Assembly (NCBI GenBank): GCA_961205875.1
Contig: OY540816.1
Location: 4,908,701-4,972,700 of the forward strand
Direction of reading: 5' to 3'
Source: Sialis fuliginosa
Lineage: Eukaryota; Arthropoda; Insecta; Megaloptera; Sialidae
Length of the DNA stretch: 64,000 nt
The notes under the pieces are model-generated. The model worked only from the letters and a program-made list of their open reading frames with translations. It was not told the DNA's origin and searched no databases. Positions within the stretch are counted from its first letter, which is position 1. Each line of letters begins with the position of its first letter. Positions 45,105-56,640 of the stretch are shown piece by piece. Position numbers and translations under genes: made by a program.

Positions 45105-45782
45105 CCAATATTGCATATAATATTGTTGTTTATTGTATCACTCGACTGCTTATTGGCGTAAAGTAACCTTAAATTCACGCTCGTCACTATTCATATCAAT
45201 TACTTACTTTGTACTTTGTAAGTACAAACATTCATACGTTCATAAATCAGATTGTTTAATAGATATGTATTTTTTATTTTTAATAACTTCTTTTTTGTTG
45301 TTTTAACATGCTATAATAAAGTTTATTTGAGTGAAAATCAATTAATTTAACATAAATTCATGTCAGAAAGCCTGTTATTATCTAGTAAGTACGTTTCTGT
45401 TCTATGAGAGAGATAGAGACGGGTATATCGCGTGACCTGTTGCTTTAGCTTAATATACGATAACACGGCCTTTGTGAAAGTGTGAGTGAAACGAATAATC
45501 ATTATTTCAATGTTTCGTCTTTTTCTAATCCAATTCTGCGTTTTATTATTCAGGAAAGGTAGTTCATCCCAGTAACTAAGATCGATATGTTATAAAAATA
45601 CGAAAAGATTTTTCTTCCTTACTCTGAGTGGGTATATATATTTACTAATAATTTAATATACTGCATCCAGATAATTTTTATTTTCTTTTAGGAATGTTAT
45701 AATGATTTTTCGTTTTGTTTTATTCAACTGCAATAATCTAGACGTTACGATTTATTATTAAATTAATTCAAAAATTCGATTT
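45105..45782. other. AT-rich DNA, no feature seen
   Basis: No credible gene or repeat boundary. Confidence 0.4.
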
Positions 45783-46562
45783 TGCTTCCTCGCAATATCT
45801 ATGATACGAGAAGCTTTGTGATCGTTTTAGAATGAGACAAAAAAATGTTCCCCGATTTCAAAATTTTAAATTTATCATTCCGTTTCACGTCAAGACAAAC
45901 ACATTTCGTCCCGTGTCTGTATGTCTGTCCGTCCGTCTGTCCCCTGAATCCTTGTCACACGCATAACTCATGAACCACTGAACCGATATTATTGAAACTT
46001 GGTTGGATGGTTGGGTCTGTCTTGAGGACGGTTCCATTTCAAAATCATCAAAATCGTTGGTAAGGGGAAGGGGTGACACCCCAAAATATTTATTTTTTCA
46101 AGATATCTCAAGAACGTTACGTGAAAATTTTATAGAATATTTTTTGTAGAGCATTAAATTTCCTATAATATGGGTTTGCAACGTTTGTTGTAAAATATTC
46201 CCTTACAAAGATTTATCTCAATTTATTTTAAAAATTCGTGTTTTGTTTTTCTAAATTGATATTTGCTTGGATATATTAAATCTCATTTTGACGTTTTAAA
46301 TGTCATTTTGACATTTGCATAAATTTAGATTTAGATTGAAATTGTTAATGAATTAAAAATATATGAAAAAATATTCAAGTGCGTCTTAAAAAAAATTTCG
46401 AACTAATATTTTTTAGTAAAATTGTATAAAAATTAAATGGTTAACCAATTCCAGGCAATTTATATAAACACTACCGGTTTTTATTTAAATTGTTGAATAA
46501 TGAACTACCTTTGGTGAATTTAGCACGAGGAAGCACTCTGCATTTACTTGGCAGATGTTTTT
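45783..46562 (+). repeat. Family A copy 6 (near complete)
   Basis: The best reference copy: TTGCTTCCTCGCAATATC start, GTCTGTATGTCTGTCCGTC block, ACTGAACCGATATTATTG, the AAATGTCATTTTGAC-type repeats, and the end GCACGAGGAAGCACTCTGC followed by GGCAGATGTTTTTTT. About 780 bp. The minus frame 45885-46079 (with peptide IISVQWFMSYACDK) recurs in other copies because the DNA does. Confidence 0.85.
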
Positions 46563-47200
46563 TTATCAGGTATGATTTCCATTATAATAAACAATTTGGT
46601 TTAGACTACAACCAATACAAACCAATAACATTCTATAGGATATCGAAATGTATTATGTAGTTTAATATGTAGAAATTGTATAGAAAGTAAACATCTAAAA
46701 TTCATTGATAACATAACTGTCAATCTTAATGGAAAAACCTCGTAAAATGATTGTTGGTCGAGACCGAATTCTTTATAATACCAAGCATATTAATAATAAA
46801 TTAATCAATTTAAACCGGTCCTTTTATTATACTCAGTTAATAAATCTAGTTTTTAAAGATTATTTAAAAACATTTTAAACATTAATTAGTTTGATATGAC
46901 AGTAAAATTACACATCAATGTCAAATTCCAGCTTTGTATTTCTCTCTGTGCGACCCCAAATCAATAAAATACATACACACACACGACCCAATATCGTTAG
47001 CTCCGTATTATTTATGCTACGAGCCTAAAGGTTAGGAACTGATTTAATTCTCAGGTAGGTGTTGTAGGTGTGATTTAAAATTATAATCTAGTTAAAGGTC
47101 TGAATATGAATTAAATATCAAGATGTTGATAATCATACTGTCTTATTGTTATTACTCTTTAACGATGCAAAATTACATAGATATAATACTCGTATATATA
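46563..47200. other. AT-rich DNA, no feature seen
   Basis: No credible gene or repeat boundary. Confidence 0.4.
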
Positions 47201-47430
47201 CAGGGTGGGGCATTTAAAGTGTTACAGATCATTATCTCAGAACCATTGCATATTTAAAAAAAAAATTTCATCTAAAAAATGTTTGGTTGTGATGGGGTAA
47301 TCGAATAGTACCTAATATTTATTTGCAATTTTAACGTGGCCTTCAAGGATATTTGAAGGTCAACACCATTTTTTTTAAAATTTAGTAATCTTATTCTACG
47401 TGAAAAAACACAAATCTTTCATTTAAAACT
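47201..47430 (+). mobile_element. CAGGGTG-class element, left part
   Basis: Starts CAGGGTGGGGCATTTAAAG after TATA. The interior has GGCCTTCAAGGATATTTGAAGG. The right end is not found; it runs into family I. Confidence 0.5.
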
Positions 47431-47439
47431 TTTTTTTGA

Positions 47440-47895
47440 TCTTTTGATTTTAACACTTCAGTCACGATATATTTTTCATTTAAATGTCGTTATCAGAGTG
47501 TCCCCCCCACCCTAATTTCTAAACTATCTATTCAAAAAATCTGAAAAAAATTCAGAATATAGCTTTGAATTAGTACTTTCACTGAAAATTGTAACGAACA
47601 TTGTCAAAATTATTTTGGACCCCCACTCATAGACTGAAAATTGTTATTAATTTTTTTTTCCACTTACCCCATTGAGTAGGGTATCTTTATATAGATCTCC
47701 TAAAAAGCAACAAAAAATGTCAAGTGATCTTTTAATTTTAACCCTTCAGTCACGATATATTTGCATTTAAATGTCGTTATCAGAGCGTCCCCTCCCCCTT
47801 CTACTTTTTAAACTATCGATGCAAAAAATCTAATAAATAAATCCAGAATGTAGCTTTTAGTTAGTATTTTCAATGTAAATTATAACGAACACTGT
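47440..47895. repeat. Family I tandem repeat, copy 2
   Basis: About two units, sharing CAGTCACGATATATTT, GAAAATTGTAACGAACATTG and CACTTACCCCATTGAGTAGG with 17441-18195; unit spacing about 245-290 bp. The flank to about 48000 is shared too. Confidence 0.8.
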
Positions 47896-48130
47896 AGCTA
47901 GAATAGTTTATAAAAAAATTGAAATAACTCTTGTTTTAAAATCGTAATGACTACGGAAACCTATCATGTGCGTGCCCAACATGCACTTGGCCGTTTTTTT
48001 TTTTTTGATAATACACATCGTTTTCGAAGTTTGTGGTAATTTTCCAAATCTAAAAGTTAATGCCCATAAGAGAATAAGAGTTCAAGTTTTCTTAACATTA
48101 TTTACTACATACTAATAACATTTTAACAAT

Positions 48131-48447
48131 TATGTCCAGGAGCTAGCAAAATATGCTAGCTAGCAAGCACTTTCAAATGGGGTATTAATTCTGTACTAGT
48201 ATTTATGGATTAGTTAGAGCAGTGACACTTCAACTAATTGTAACACAGTTGGCATCTTTCACTGTACAACATAATTTTCATAATATCACCACTGTTTTAA
48301 TACCGTTGGTGTTTACCTACAACGCGTGCGCAAAACTTGTCAAAGTCTTCAACAAACTCCAAAAGAACTGTCATATAAGTTTGATATCTCATTTGAAAGT
48401 GCTTGCTAGCTAGCAAATTTGCTAGCTCTTTTATAATACCGGACATT
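48131..48447 (-). repeat. Family N inverted-repeat element, copy 1
   Basis: Ends TATGTCC...GAGCTAGC at the left and GCTAGCTC...GGACATTA at the right, each with a GCTAGCTAGCAAGCAC block; 317 bp. On the minus strand the peptide FQMRYQTYMTVLLE is also present in copy 2, as the DNA is. Class unknown. Confidence 0.75.
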
Positions 48448-48878
48448 AGTTTAATTAATTTAGTAGTTGTTAAATAAATCAACTATTTTTTGCAATTTCA
48501 AAATATTAAAACAATAACATTTTATCCAGTATTTATATACATTTTACGAAAAGCATTAAGTATATTATTTTCGTATCTAATCGCTAGCTTCTCGATATTT
48601 CTGTATTTTCTCTTCTCCATCTTTTATGTTTACTTAAGCTTCGGAATGATTGAATTTATTGGAATTATTTATATCATGTATTTAGACTTCAGATTAGATC
48701 ATTTTCATTTCTGATATTTTTATTTACTATAGTACAATATTGATTTTGATTTTTTCTGGTGGATAATATAAATTGTAATATCTTATTTAATCATATTTTA
48801 AAAGAATGCATGGTTTAAATATATGTCATTATAATTATATACTCGTATTTATAATTATTTATTAATAAAAATATACAA
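48448..48878. other. AT-rich DNA, no feature seen
   Basis: The frame 48490-48714 is hydrophobic by AT richness; no support for a gene. Confidence 0.4.
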
Positions 48879-49413
48879 TGATGCCTAATTTTTAAAAACT
48901 ATTTTATGATGATTTTACATGTCTCTTATTTCCAAAAAATACTTATTTCTGCCGAAAATAAAAGTTTAATTACAAAAATTGACTCTTTTAAAACTAATTT
49001 TTAACTTGACGCCAAAACGCTCGCAGGTGTCATGGCGCATTTTTGACGTCACGCCTATGTAAAGACTCCTTGCCAACAATAATAAATCCTTGTTACATCG
49101 CTAACGTTTCTCGGTTTTAGTTTTAGTAATATAAAACTGAACAAATTGATAATTTTAAACCACAAAATAATTTATAAACAGTGCAGATATTAATGAAACA
49201 AAAATTATGTTTACTTAGCCGTGACGTCATCCACTCTGACTGGTGTTTTATCTAACATGGCGGATTGCTGTATTTTGTGTTTTTATTTTAACACAAAATA
49301 TATTTATCTCGCTTTTAATATAAAAATAAATACATTTTTTTAAATATTTTTAATCTATTTCATTATTTAAAGTCATAATTTCAGTGATACTTTATTACTG
49401 GCATCATGCCTAT
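48879..49413 (+). repeat. Family J repeat, copy 3
   Basis: Starts ATGATGCCTAATTTTT and ends ACTGGCATCATGCCT, with both ends of the family intact. Includes TTTTTGACGTCACGCCTATG and CCGTGACGTCATCC. Confidence 0.8.
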
Positions 49414-49832
49414 TGAAGGATTATTTATATTACACTACAAAGTGACGTCACCTTGGAAAAATGAAATTATGTATATTAGGTATACGGTATTATAAATGGG
49501 TATACTTTTATAAATTTATTGTTAAATAAAAGAAGTTATAGATAAATAGTGATTCTTCATCTAAAATTTTGATATTTTTATCTTAGCAACACAGGAACAC
49601 TATTTTCAAAAAGATGTGTGTGTGTCTGTACGTATGTACGTGGTCATTTTGCACGAAATCTAGTAAATAAAAAAATGATATTTTCATATTTCATCAAATT
49701 TGGTTAAGCCATTTTTTTGTAAAAAGTAGATTTCAGAATTTCTTGAAAAAATCACATCTAATTTGTTTTAGTGGCAATCGATACTTAAAAATATCAAATA
49801 TTTTTATAGAGTTTTTATCAAATAGCATCTTA
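49414..49832. other. AT-rich stretch
   Basis: A TGTGTGTGTCTGTACGTATG run at 49617. No gene seen. Confidence 0.4.
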
Positions 49833-50541
49833 TCTATACATATTATAAAACAAGTCCTTCGCCGCGTCTGCTTGCCTGTGTATGATTTTCTCAGTAACTA
49901 CTAAACGGATTTGACCATTTTTAATAAAATTTTATTTTTGTATTCGAGGTTTTAGGTCATTGGTTGAATAAAAAAATAGTTATATAGGATGTAACACTTT
50001 TTATTATTGATATACGTTTCGTCTTATTAAGACTTCTTCAGTATCTTATTTTTTGTTTCTTAAGTTTATACAAATTACCATTTTAACAATACGAATTTTT
50101 TTCTGTTACATTTCTCTTTGAAATTATCTTATCAATGGTATTTTGTCGAACAATTAGATGATTTTGGCACATGCTAACAATTAAATATTTTGAAATAAAT
50201 TGATTGAAAATTGAAACATAAAGAAACATTTCACTTCCAAGAAAGGTAAAATATCGAAATTAATTATTATGATTATTGCTAACCTATTTATTTATTTATT
50301 TTCGATTTTCATATAAATTCTAAGACAAGACCTGGTGTTTCCTGGGAGTTTTAAAATATAATTTTAAACGAATATTTCAGTAACTACTGAATGGATTTTA
50401 TTCCGGTTTTCACTAATGGATAGGTTATGTTTAGGTGAATCGTGTGTTGTGAGTATGTTGGGTGGGCACGTTGGGTGGGAATGATTACTTTATGTTTAAT
50501 TAAATTAATATTCCCGGATAACACCGGGTCCAATGCGCTAG
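49833..50541 (+). mobile_element. Non-autonomous Helitron, family E, with nested family P sequence
   Basis: Starts TCTATACATATTATAAAACA after an A, then AGTCCTTCGCCGCGTCTGC and CAGTAACTACTAAACGG. It ends with hairpin CCCGG-ATAACA-CCGGG at 50513-50528, TCCAATGCG and CTAG at 50538-50541 before a T. The CAGTAACTACTGAATGG phrase occurs again at 50380, so DNA of family P origin (about 49935-50330) has entered. No Rep/helicase. Confidence 0.8.
50009..50045 (-). ncRNA. Hammerhead-like ribozyme motif 3
   Basis: On the minus strand: helix I GAUA, core CUGAAGA (fits CUGANGA), an A, helix II GUCUU-AAU-AAGAC, GAA, helix III ACGU, cleavage base A of GUA, helix I UAUC. Helices I and II pair perfectly and differ from those at 13832 and 38914. 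Helix III is only AC/GU and could close only between two molecules, as in dimer-active variants. Confidence 0.48.
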
Positions 50542-51130
50542 TATTATATAAAACCTGGAATACAAAATTACAAATTTAGTTATATACATCCTTCGGTTTA
50601 AATATAATTGTTAACTATTAAACTAAAATGAAGAGCTATTAACTATGTCTTGTTTAAATTGAATATAATATACGTTTGATGAGTTGCGGGTTAAGAAATG
50701 TATAGCACACCTCTGTAAATATATATGTCTATAGGTATGTATATGTGTGTTTATGTGAATGTGCAGGTGTATAAAGATCAGAGAGACTGACATTAGAGTT
50801 GAACCTCGAGCTTTACCTGAAGAATGCAATTACTTCGGTCAGTTGCGAAGCCCGGGTAAGCTTTTAATTCGATTAACGTACATGGCGATGGCGAACACCG
50901 CTTTATTCTTGCGCGGCGCATACATATATACCAACACACTTGTGTGTGTATGTGTGCAGCCAGCGCCGGTAAAAAGTCACGACCTGTGCGCCGGGCACGT
51001 CAAGCTCACTGCTTCCATTATGTGCTGGATATGCAGCGTCTGCATGTTTCTTTTACGTGTGTGTAGTATAAAATATAGTGATTACAGACAATCTGATACA
51101 GGACACTGTGTTCTGCAAAAGTAACATTTA
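50542..51130 (+). other. GC-richer unique island
   Basis: 50760-51070 is the least AT-rich unique DNA of the window. It carries the longest open frame (50759-51124, 121 codons), a GT-AAGC donor-like site after GCGAAGCCCGG at 50853 and a TGTGTGTATGTGTGCAG acceptor-like site at about 50943-50959. I recognise no domain. It might be an untranslated exon or a promoter-proximal island, but I cannot support a gene. Confidence 0.35.
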
Positions 51131-51388
51131 TGTCCGGTATTATAAAGGAGCTAGCAAGCACTTTCAAATGAGATATCAAACTTATATGACAGTTCTTTTG
51201 GACTTAGTTGAAGACTTTGACAAGTTTAGCGCACGCGTGGTAGGTAAATACCAATGGTATTAAAACATTGGTGATATTATGAAAATTATTTTGTAAGGTG
51301 AAAGATGCCAACTGTTTTACAATTAGTTGAAGTGTCACTGCTCTAAATTCCATAGCTAATCCATAGATACTAGTACAAGTGCTAAATT
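51131..51388 (+). repeat. Family N copy 2, right end displaced
   Basis: Starts TGTCCGGTATTATAAAGGAG and runs to ACTAGTACAAGTGC, where copy 1 continues into its right end. That right end lies at 52003-52070 in the wrong orientation (see micro-inversion). Confidence 0.78.
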
Positions 51389-51391
51389 TAA

Positions 51392-51919
51392 GTAAACGTC
51401 AAAATGACATTTAATATGTCCAAGCAAATATCAATTTAGAAAAACAAAACACGAATTTTTAAAATAAATTGAGATAAATCTTTGTGAGGGAATATTTTAC
51501 AACGTTGTAGACCCATATTATAGGAAATTTTCACGTAACATGTGTCGTTCTTGAGATATCTTGAAAAAATAAATATTTTGAGATGTCACCCCTCCAACTT
51601 ACAGACGATTTTGATAATTTTGAAATGAGACCGTCCTCAAGCCAGACCCAACCATCTGACCAAGTTTCAATAATATCGGTTCAGTGGTTTTTGAGTTATG
51701 CGTATGACAAGGATTCAGGGGACAGACACACGGACGGACCGACGGACGGACACACGGACACACGGATGGACAGATAGACAAACACGGAACGAAAAGTGTT
51801 TGCCTTGATGTGAAACGGAAAGATCAATTTAAAATTTTGAAATCAGAGAACATTTTTTTTTGTCTCAATCTAAAACGATTACAAAGCTTCTCGTATCTTC
51901 GATATTGCGAGGAAGCAAA
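51392..51919 (-). repeat. Family A copy 7, start half (inverted part)
   Basis: Minus-strand start half with hairpin CGTATCTTCGATATTGCG and an expanded GGACGGACCGACGGACGG / ACACGGACACACGG run at 51727-51775. The two opposed frames here (51583-51777, 51599-51781) are artefacts of the run. Confidence 0.82.
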
Positions 51920-52002
51920 AGACTAAATAGTACCAATTGTTTTTAAAACAATTATATTAAAAATCAATGTTGGTATTTTGTTGTTTGGTATTAAACCAAC
52001 TT

Positions 52003-52070
52003 TAATGTCCGGTATTATAAAGGAGCCATCAAAATTTGCTAGCTAGCAAGCACTTTCAAATGGGGTATTT
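52003..52070 (+). repeat. Family N right end, inverted
   Basis: TAATGTCCGGTATTATAAAG through GCTAGCTAGCAAGCAC to CAAATGGGGTAT; belongs to N copy 2. Confidence 0.75.
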
Positions 52071-52074
52071 ACGT

Positions 52075-52232
52075 AAAATTTCGAACTAATATTTTTAAGT
52101 AAAATTGTATAAAAATTAAATGGTTAACCAATTCAAGGCAATTTATCTAAACATTAACGGGTTTTATTTAAATTGTTCAATAATTAACTACCTTTGGTGA
52201 ATTTAGCACGAGGAAGCACTGTGCATTAAAAA
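52075..52232 (+). repeat. Family A copy 7, end half
   Basis: AAATTTCGAACTAATATTTT to GCACGAGGAAGCACTGTGC in plus orientation; the partner of 51392-51919. Confidence 0.8.
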
Positions 52233-53774
52233 AAATTACCTTCATTTTTTCATTCAAACTTTTTTGACAGTTAAAGTACAAATTGTCATCCTCGCGACTT
52301 CAATGATCTTATAATGTTTGTTAAATATATACACATGAAGTGCCTAATACATAACCCTTATTTTTGCTTCACTGAAGCGGATAAAAATTTTTTAGTAAAA
52401 TTCATAATAATAAGTTTAATTGAACTATTTAAGAGTATAAATACGTATAAAACTCCTATTTATATTTATTGTAAAATAAACTTTATCTCTTTCAATGAAG
52501 AGTAAAGATATCGATTTTTAATTAAAAATTCTCTTTAAGGCATTATTGTTAAATTTTATGCAAAGTTGTCTTTTCTTAATCCTAAAATGGGAAGTAAATA
52601 ATAATTAAATGAGTTAAATATTACGTGAGAAGAATTCTTTGAAACAAAACAGCTTTAACAATTCGTCTAATTTCTTGTAAATTGTATTAACTGGAGAAAA
52701 GAAATATTTTGACTAATTTATTGTGATATAGACAATAGATTTTTTATAATTAATTTGTAATTACTAGAATGATATATACAAAATCGTCGCATTTATAATA
52801 AATATAATTAATTTTTTGTCAATTATTATTAGCACACCCAAAGCATGCTTTGCAGTCTGGTATTACTCTCGTCCCATTATTTTTTTCGTATGAAATTTGG
52901 TAAAATGTGCATTATATATTAAATTTCTTCAGTAACCCCCTTACATGTTTACATTTTCTAATTGAGAACATTACAGTCTCCATATCCACTTAATTGAATA
53001 TTGATTGGTTTTAATTTTCTGTCATAAAAATATAAACAAAGTTCAATTTGTCGTTTTAGACCCATTTTTACACCACGGCAAGAAACTGCAGCTCGCAATA
53101 CGTAATAAATTAACATTCAACCTTTTGAATTCGCTTCATCTATTTGCAGAATAGAACCCTATTAAAACTCAGCCAAATCGGATAACTAGAAGTAAGGAAA
53201 TTTGCAGTTTATTTAAATATTTTTAAGTATTTTAACGTCAAAATTTTGGGCAAATATATATAGTTGTTCAGGAAAGTTTGAAAAATATCCGCTAAGCGCG
53301 ACCGTCGCGCGAACTGACATGTTTTATACATTTACTTACATCTGTCATTATAGCTAAAAAATGTACATTTAAATTTTGTATTGTATTAAATTATGTTATT
53401 GTTACTTATTGTTTGATACGTTTTTCTATGAAAATATACGACGGTAATGAACATCTGGATATTGTTCTGTGTTATGAATTTCATCTTTCATTATTGGTAT
53501 GGTATGTTTTTTTTTAAATTTTTTGTTTGTTGAAATTTAATGTTAATTTCGAAAAATTATAATTGTAGGATTAACGTATTATGATAAATTAAAATGTATT
53601 ATTTATTATTTGTGGAATATGTTTTTCAGGTTCTGTATTTATTTATTCTTTTGTGACAAATTGTTTTAAGAAAATATACTACTTGAAAGTGAGGTTATGT
53701 CATTTATTACTATTAACATCAATTTTTTTACAAGAAATGAGAGTAGATAAGAAAATTACCATTTTACCATTTTA
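52233..53774. other. Long AT-rich stretch without genes
   Basis: Unique AT-rich DNA. A palindrome GCGCGACCGTCGCGCG lies at 53297. Frames at 52314 and 53653 show no motif. Confidence 0.45.
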
Positions 53775-53846
53775 CCAACATCCTTCAAAAAACGATGGTT
53801 TCGAAAGTCTAAGGGGTGTGCATTTTATGGCCAAGCCATGCTATTA
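53775..53846 (-). repeat. Family M segment, copy 2
   Basis: Reverse match of 9843-9920, with TTATGGCCAAGCCATGCTAT. Confidence 0.6.
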
Positions 53847-53849
53847 ATT

Positions 53850-54321
53850 ATTATTATTAAGTACAATAGTCTGGTACAGGACAGTTATTTTATTTCATCT
53901 TACATATTTCAATTTATGATATAATGATTTACCATTTTTTAATAATTTTTAATTTCGTATATTGAAAACCGTATTAATTAGTTAAAAACATATTCTATAA
54001 TATTTTATCATGTCTAGTTTAAGAGATACAAGAAATATTTGTAAGTTGGCACATGCAATTTTTAGCGTTTGTAGATGTACCTAAATAAAATAACTTATTT
54101 TTCAAGAGATAATGATTTCGACTATTATTATTATTATAGAAATATAAAGGACAACAAAAAAGCAAAGGGTCCGATACTCCTTAATTAATTTTAAAAGGTA
54201 CCTACCTATTTAAAAACGCACTTATGAAACCAAAAATAAAGTCTTTTTATGTATCAATTTTTATTTTTAACTAAATAAGATAGTTACAATTGGTCTCTGG
54301 AAAACTTTAAAATTATATTCG
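53850..54321. other. AT-rich DNA, no feature seen
   Basis: No credible gene or repeat boundary. Confidence 0.4.
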
Positions 54322-55100
54322 CCCGCGTGGACTACGGAATTATTGTTTAGGATTTTTGAAAAATATAGTTGAATTAAGTACAAACACAATTAATTACTTT
54401 CGTAATAATAACTAATCAAAACCTAAATTACCTAAAAAAACGAATCATAACAAAAACTACAAATAATTTTTAAATTCAAAAGTTAATAATTGAAAACAAA
54501 ATAAGCAACTTCCTGCCAAGCGAATAATCCTACCCTCTGCCCCGCGACACTTCTTCCTAGTTCGTGCGAATTGCCGCGAATAATATGTTACTGTATGTAT
54601 ATTTCAAGTTTTTTCCTAAACCAAAAGACCAAATTGGATGCTGTAAAGGGCAAATTAAATCTACATTAAGTACTTATGACAATGAAATTATTTATTTTGA
54701 TAAGGATTAATGTTTTGCAGGTCATAAGTCCACGTAAACAGAACCCAAATATTTTACATTTTCTTTGTAACATAAAAGCAGTCACTGTGGCTTAAATATA
54801 AAAGTTAGACATATGGTGTTTATTTTTAACCTTTTTATTCTACACAATTCTTTACTACATTATTTTGTTCAATATTGAACGGTTTAGGCAGCGTATTGCA
54901 AAACAGTGCAAATTTTTTCCGACTTGATTTACTATTATCGTTACTGCTTAGTTGTTATGTTACCTAACGTAACAAAATATAGCCTATAACTTGGCCAGAG
55001 AACGTACCTATGAATTAAAAAAGAAACCACGTAAATCGGATAAGTGGTTCTCGAGTGATAAGCGCACTAACGGACAGACAGACAGACAGAGAGACGTATA
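54322..55100 (-). mobile_element. Helitron family B copy 4 (ends decayed)
   Basis: CGCCCGCGTGGACTACGG at the left (hairpin and CTAG lost) and GGACAGACAGACAGACAGAG at the right (TC start lost). The interior matches copy 2 including AGTCCACGTAAACAGAACCC and GTAACAAAATATAGCC. Confidence 0.78.
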
Positions 55101-55497
55101 AAATTTTAACAAAATACGAACACACGTTTGCTTTTCCATTTAAAACTTTCTTTATTTTACGAAACACCTGTAACAAGTTCGTGTAACATTGTTTAAGAAC
55201 CACTGATCGACACAGTAACAAAAAAATTATTGAATTTGTAATAAAATTACAAGTGTTAATTAAATTTCAGCTTTTGATTTTTCGATGTAATTGCATGATC
55301 AAAGTTTTCTCGTTGACTGCTAGCAAACTATTCAGTGTAATTATATTTGAATTCGTTTTGATAAAATCCGGTCGTATTATTTTTGAAATTACAGGTTATA
55401 CTACTTTGTATTGCTTTATAATGTTTTAATTATTCGTATTGCGTAATTTATTGGGGGACATAAAAGGTTAAATGAAGATACCAGGTATATATTTAAA
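55101..55497. other. AT-rich DNA, no feature seen
   Basis: No credible gene or repeat boundary. Confidence 0.4.
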
Positions 55498-56241
55498 AAA
55501 AAATCTTCCAAGTAAATGCACAGTGCTTCGTCGTGCTGAATTCACCAAAGGTATTTAATTTTTGAAAAATTTAAATAAAAACTGATAAAGTGTTCAGATA
55601 AATTGCTTGGAATTGGTAAACCATTTAATTTTTAAACAATTTTACTAAAAAATATTAGTTCCAAATTTTTCTTAAGGCGCACCTGATTATTTTTTCGTAT
55701 ATTTTTAATTTTGTGACAATTTTAATCTAAATCTAAATTTATGCAAACGTAAAAATGACATTTAATATGTCAAAGTAAATATCAATTTAAAAAAAATAAT
55801 ACAATTTTTAAAAGCAAATTAAGATAAATCTTTGTAAGGGAATATTTAACAACAAACGTTGTAGACCTATATTATACGAATTATAATTATATATACTATA
55901 TTATACGAATTGTCGTTCTTGAAATATCTTGAAAAATAAATATTTTGGGATGTCACCCCCCCCCCCCCCCCTTACACACGATTTTGAAATGGAACCGTCC
56001 TCAAGCCAGACCCAACCATTCAACCAAGTTTCATTAATATCGGTTCAGTGGTTCATAAGTTATGCGTGTGACAAGGATTCAGGGGACAGACACACAGACA
56101 GACAGACACGGAACGAAAAGTGTTTGTTTGACCTGAAACAGAATGATCAATTTAAAATTTTAAAATCGAAGAACAATTATTTTGTCTCATTCTAAAACGA
56201 TCACAAAGCTTCTCGTATCTTCGATATTGCGAGGAAGCAAA
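55498..56241 (-). repeat. Family A copy 8
   Basis: Minus-strand copy from CTTCCAAGTAAATGCACAG to GATATTGCGAGGAAGCAAAA, with a run of about 14 C at 55959-55972 where other copies have CCCCTCCCCC. The frame 55929-56195 follows the repeat. Confidence 0.82.
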
Positions 56242-56354
56242 ATTGCTCTCATCACTGAAAGCAGGATTCTTAAACTGGTGATACGTTTCATTTGTACGTC
56301 TAATGTGTTGGTAATTAAAAATAATTCGGGCAAGACATACACGAGTGTATGCCA

Positions 56355-56636
56355 TAAGGGTTCCGAAGTACGTACTACGTGAAATGTTTGGAACCACTTA
56401 CAGGTGCATTTTTAAGTTAGAAAAAAATATATAAAAGTGTCAAGTTCTACTAATTGAGATCTATATTTTGACACCCCACTTGCCTAGATATCAAAATAAA
56501 AAAATCTATGACGCCCCTCCTTATAATTCCAAAATTTAAAATTATATTGTTGACTTTAGTATTTGAGTGAAAAGGACGGACGGACGGACGACAAAGTGAG
56601 ATTTATAGGGTTTCTTCGGAACCCTAAAAAGTAAAT
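56355..56636 (+). repeat. Family H repeat, copy 2
   Basis: Starts AAGGGTTCCGAAG and ends CTTCGGAACCCTAAAAAG, so short inverted ends are visible in this copy. GGACGGACGGACGACAAAGTG lies near the right end. Related to 6639-7092. Confidence 0.72.
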
Positions 56637-56640
56637 AAAT

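Larger units (their letters stand above)
51389..52073. other. Micro-inversion of about 0.7 kb
   Basis: Turning this block round rejoins ACTAGTACAAGTGCTAAATT to AATACCCCATTTGAAAG, restoring family N as in copy 1, and rejoins the start half of family A to its end half at 52075 in one orientation. Both breakpoints carry TTTAAGTAAA / TTTACGTAAA-like sequence. About 100 bp of family A is lost at the right junction. Confidence 0.75.

Noticed and set aside
45885-46079. Peptide with IISVQWFMSYACDKDSGDR recurring in many frames (51583, 55929, 58450, 62200)
   Set aside because: It recurs because family A recurs. Frames break at different points and substitutions do not favour synonymous sites by eye, so I do not treat it as a protein.
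50759-51124. 121-codon open frame, the longest of the window
   Set aside because: No recognisable domain, contains CA/GT-repeat-encoded residues (LVCVCVQ), and the length is within chance for a GC-richer patch. Kept only as an island of interest.
56240-56310. Another hammerhead-like motif near GATACGTTTCAT
   Set aside because: The reverse strand has AUGAAACGUAUC but no CUGANGA and no paired helix II upstream.
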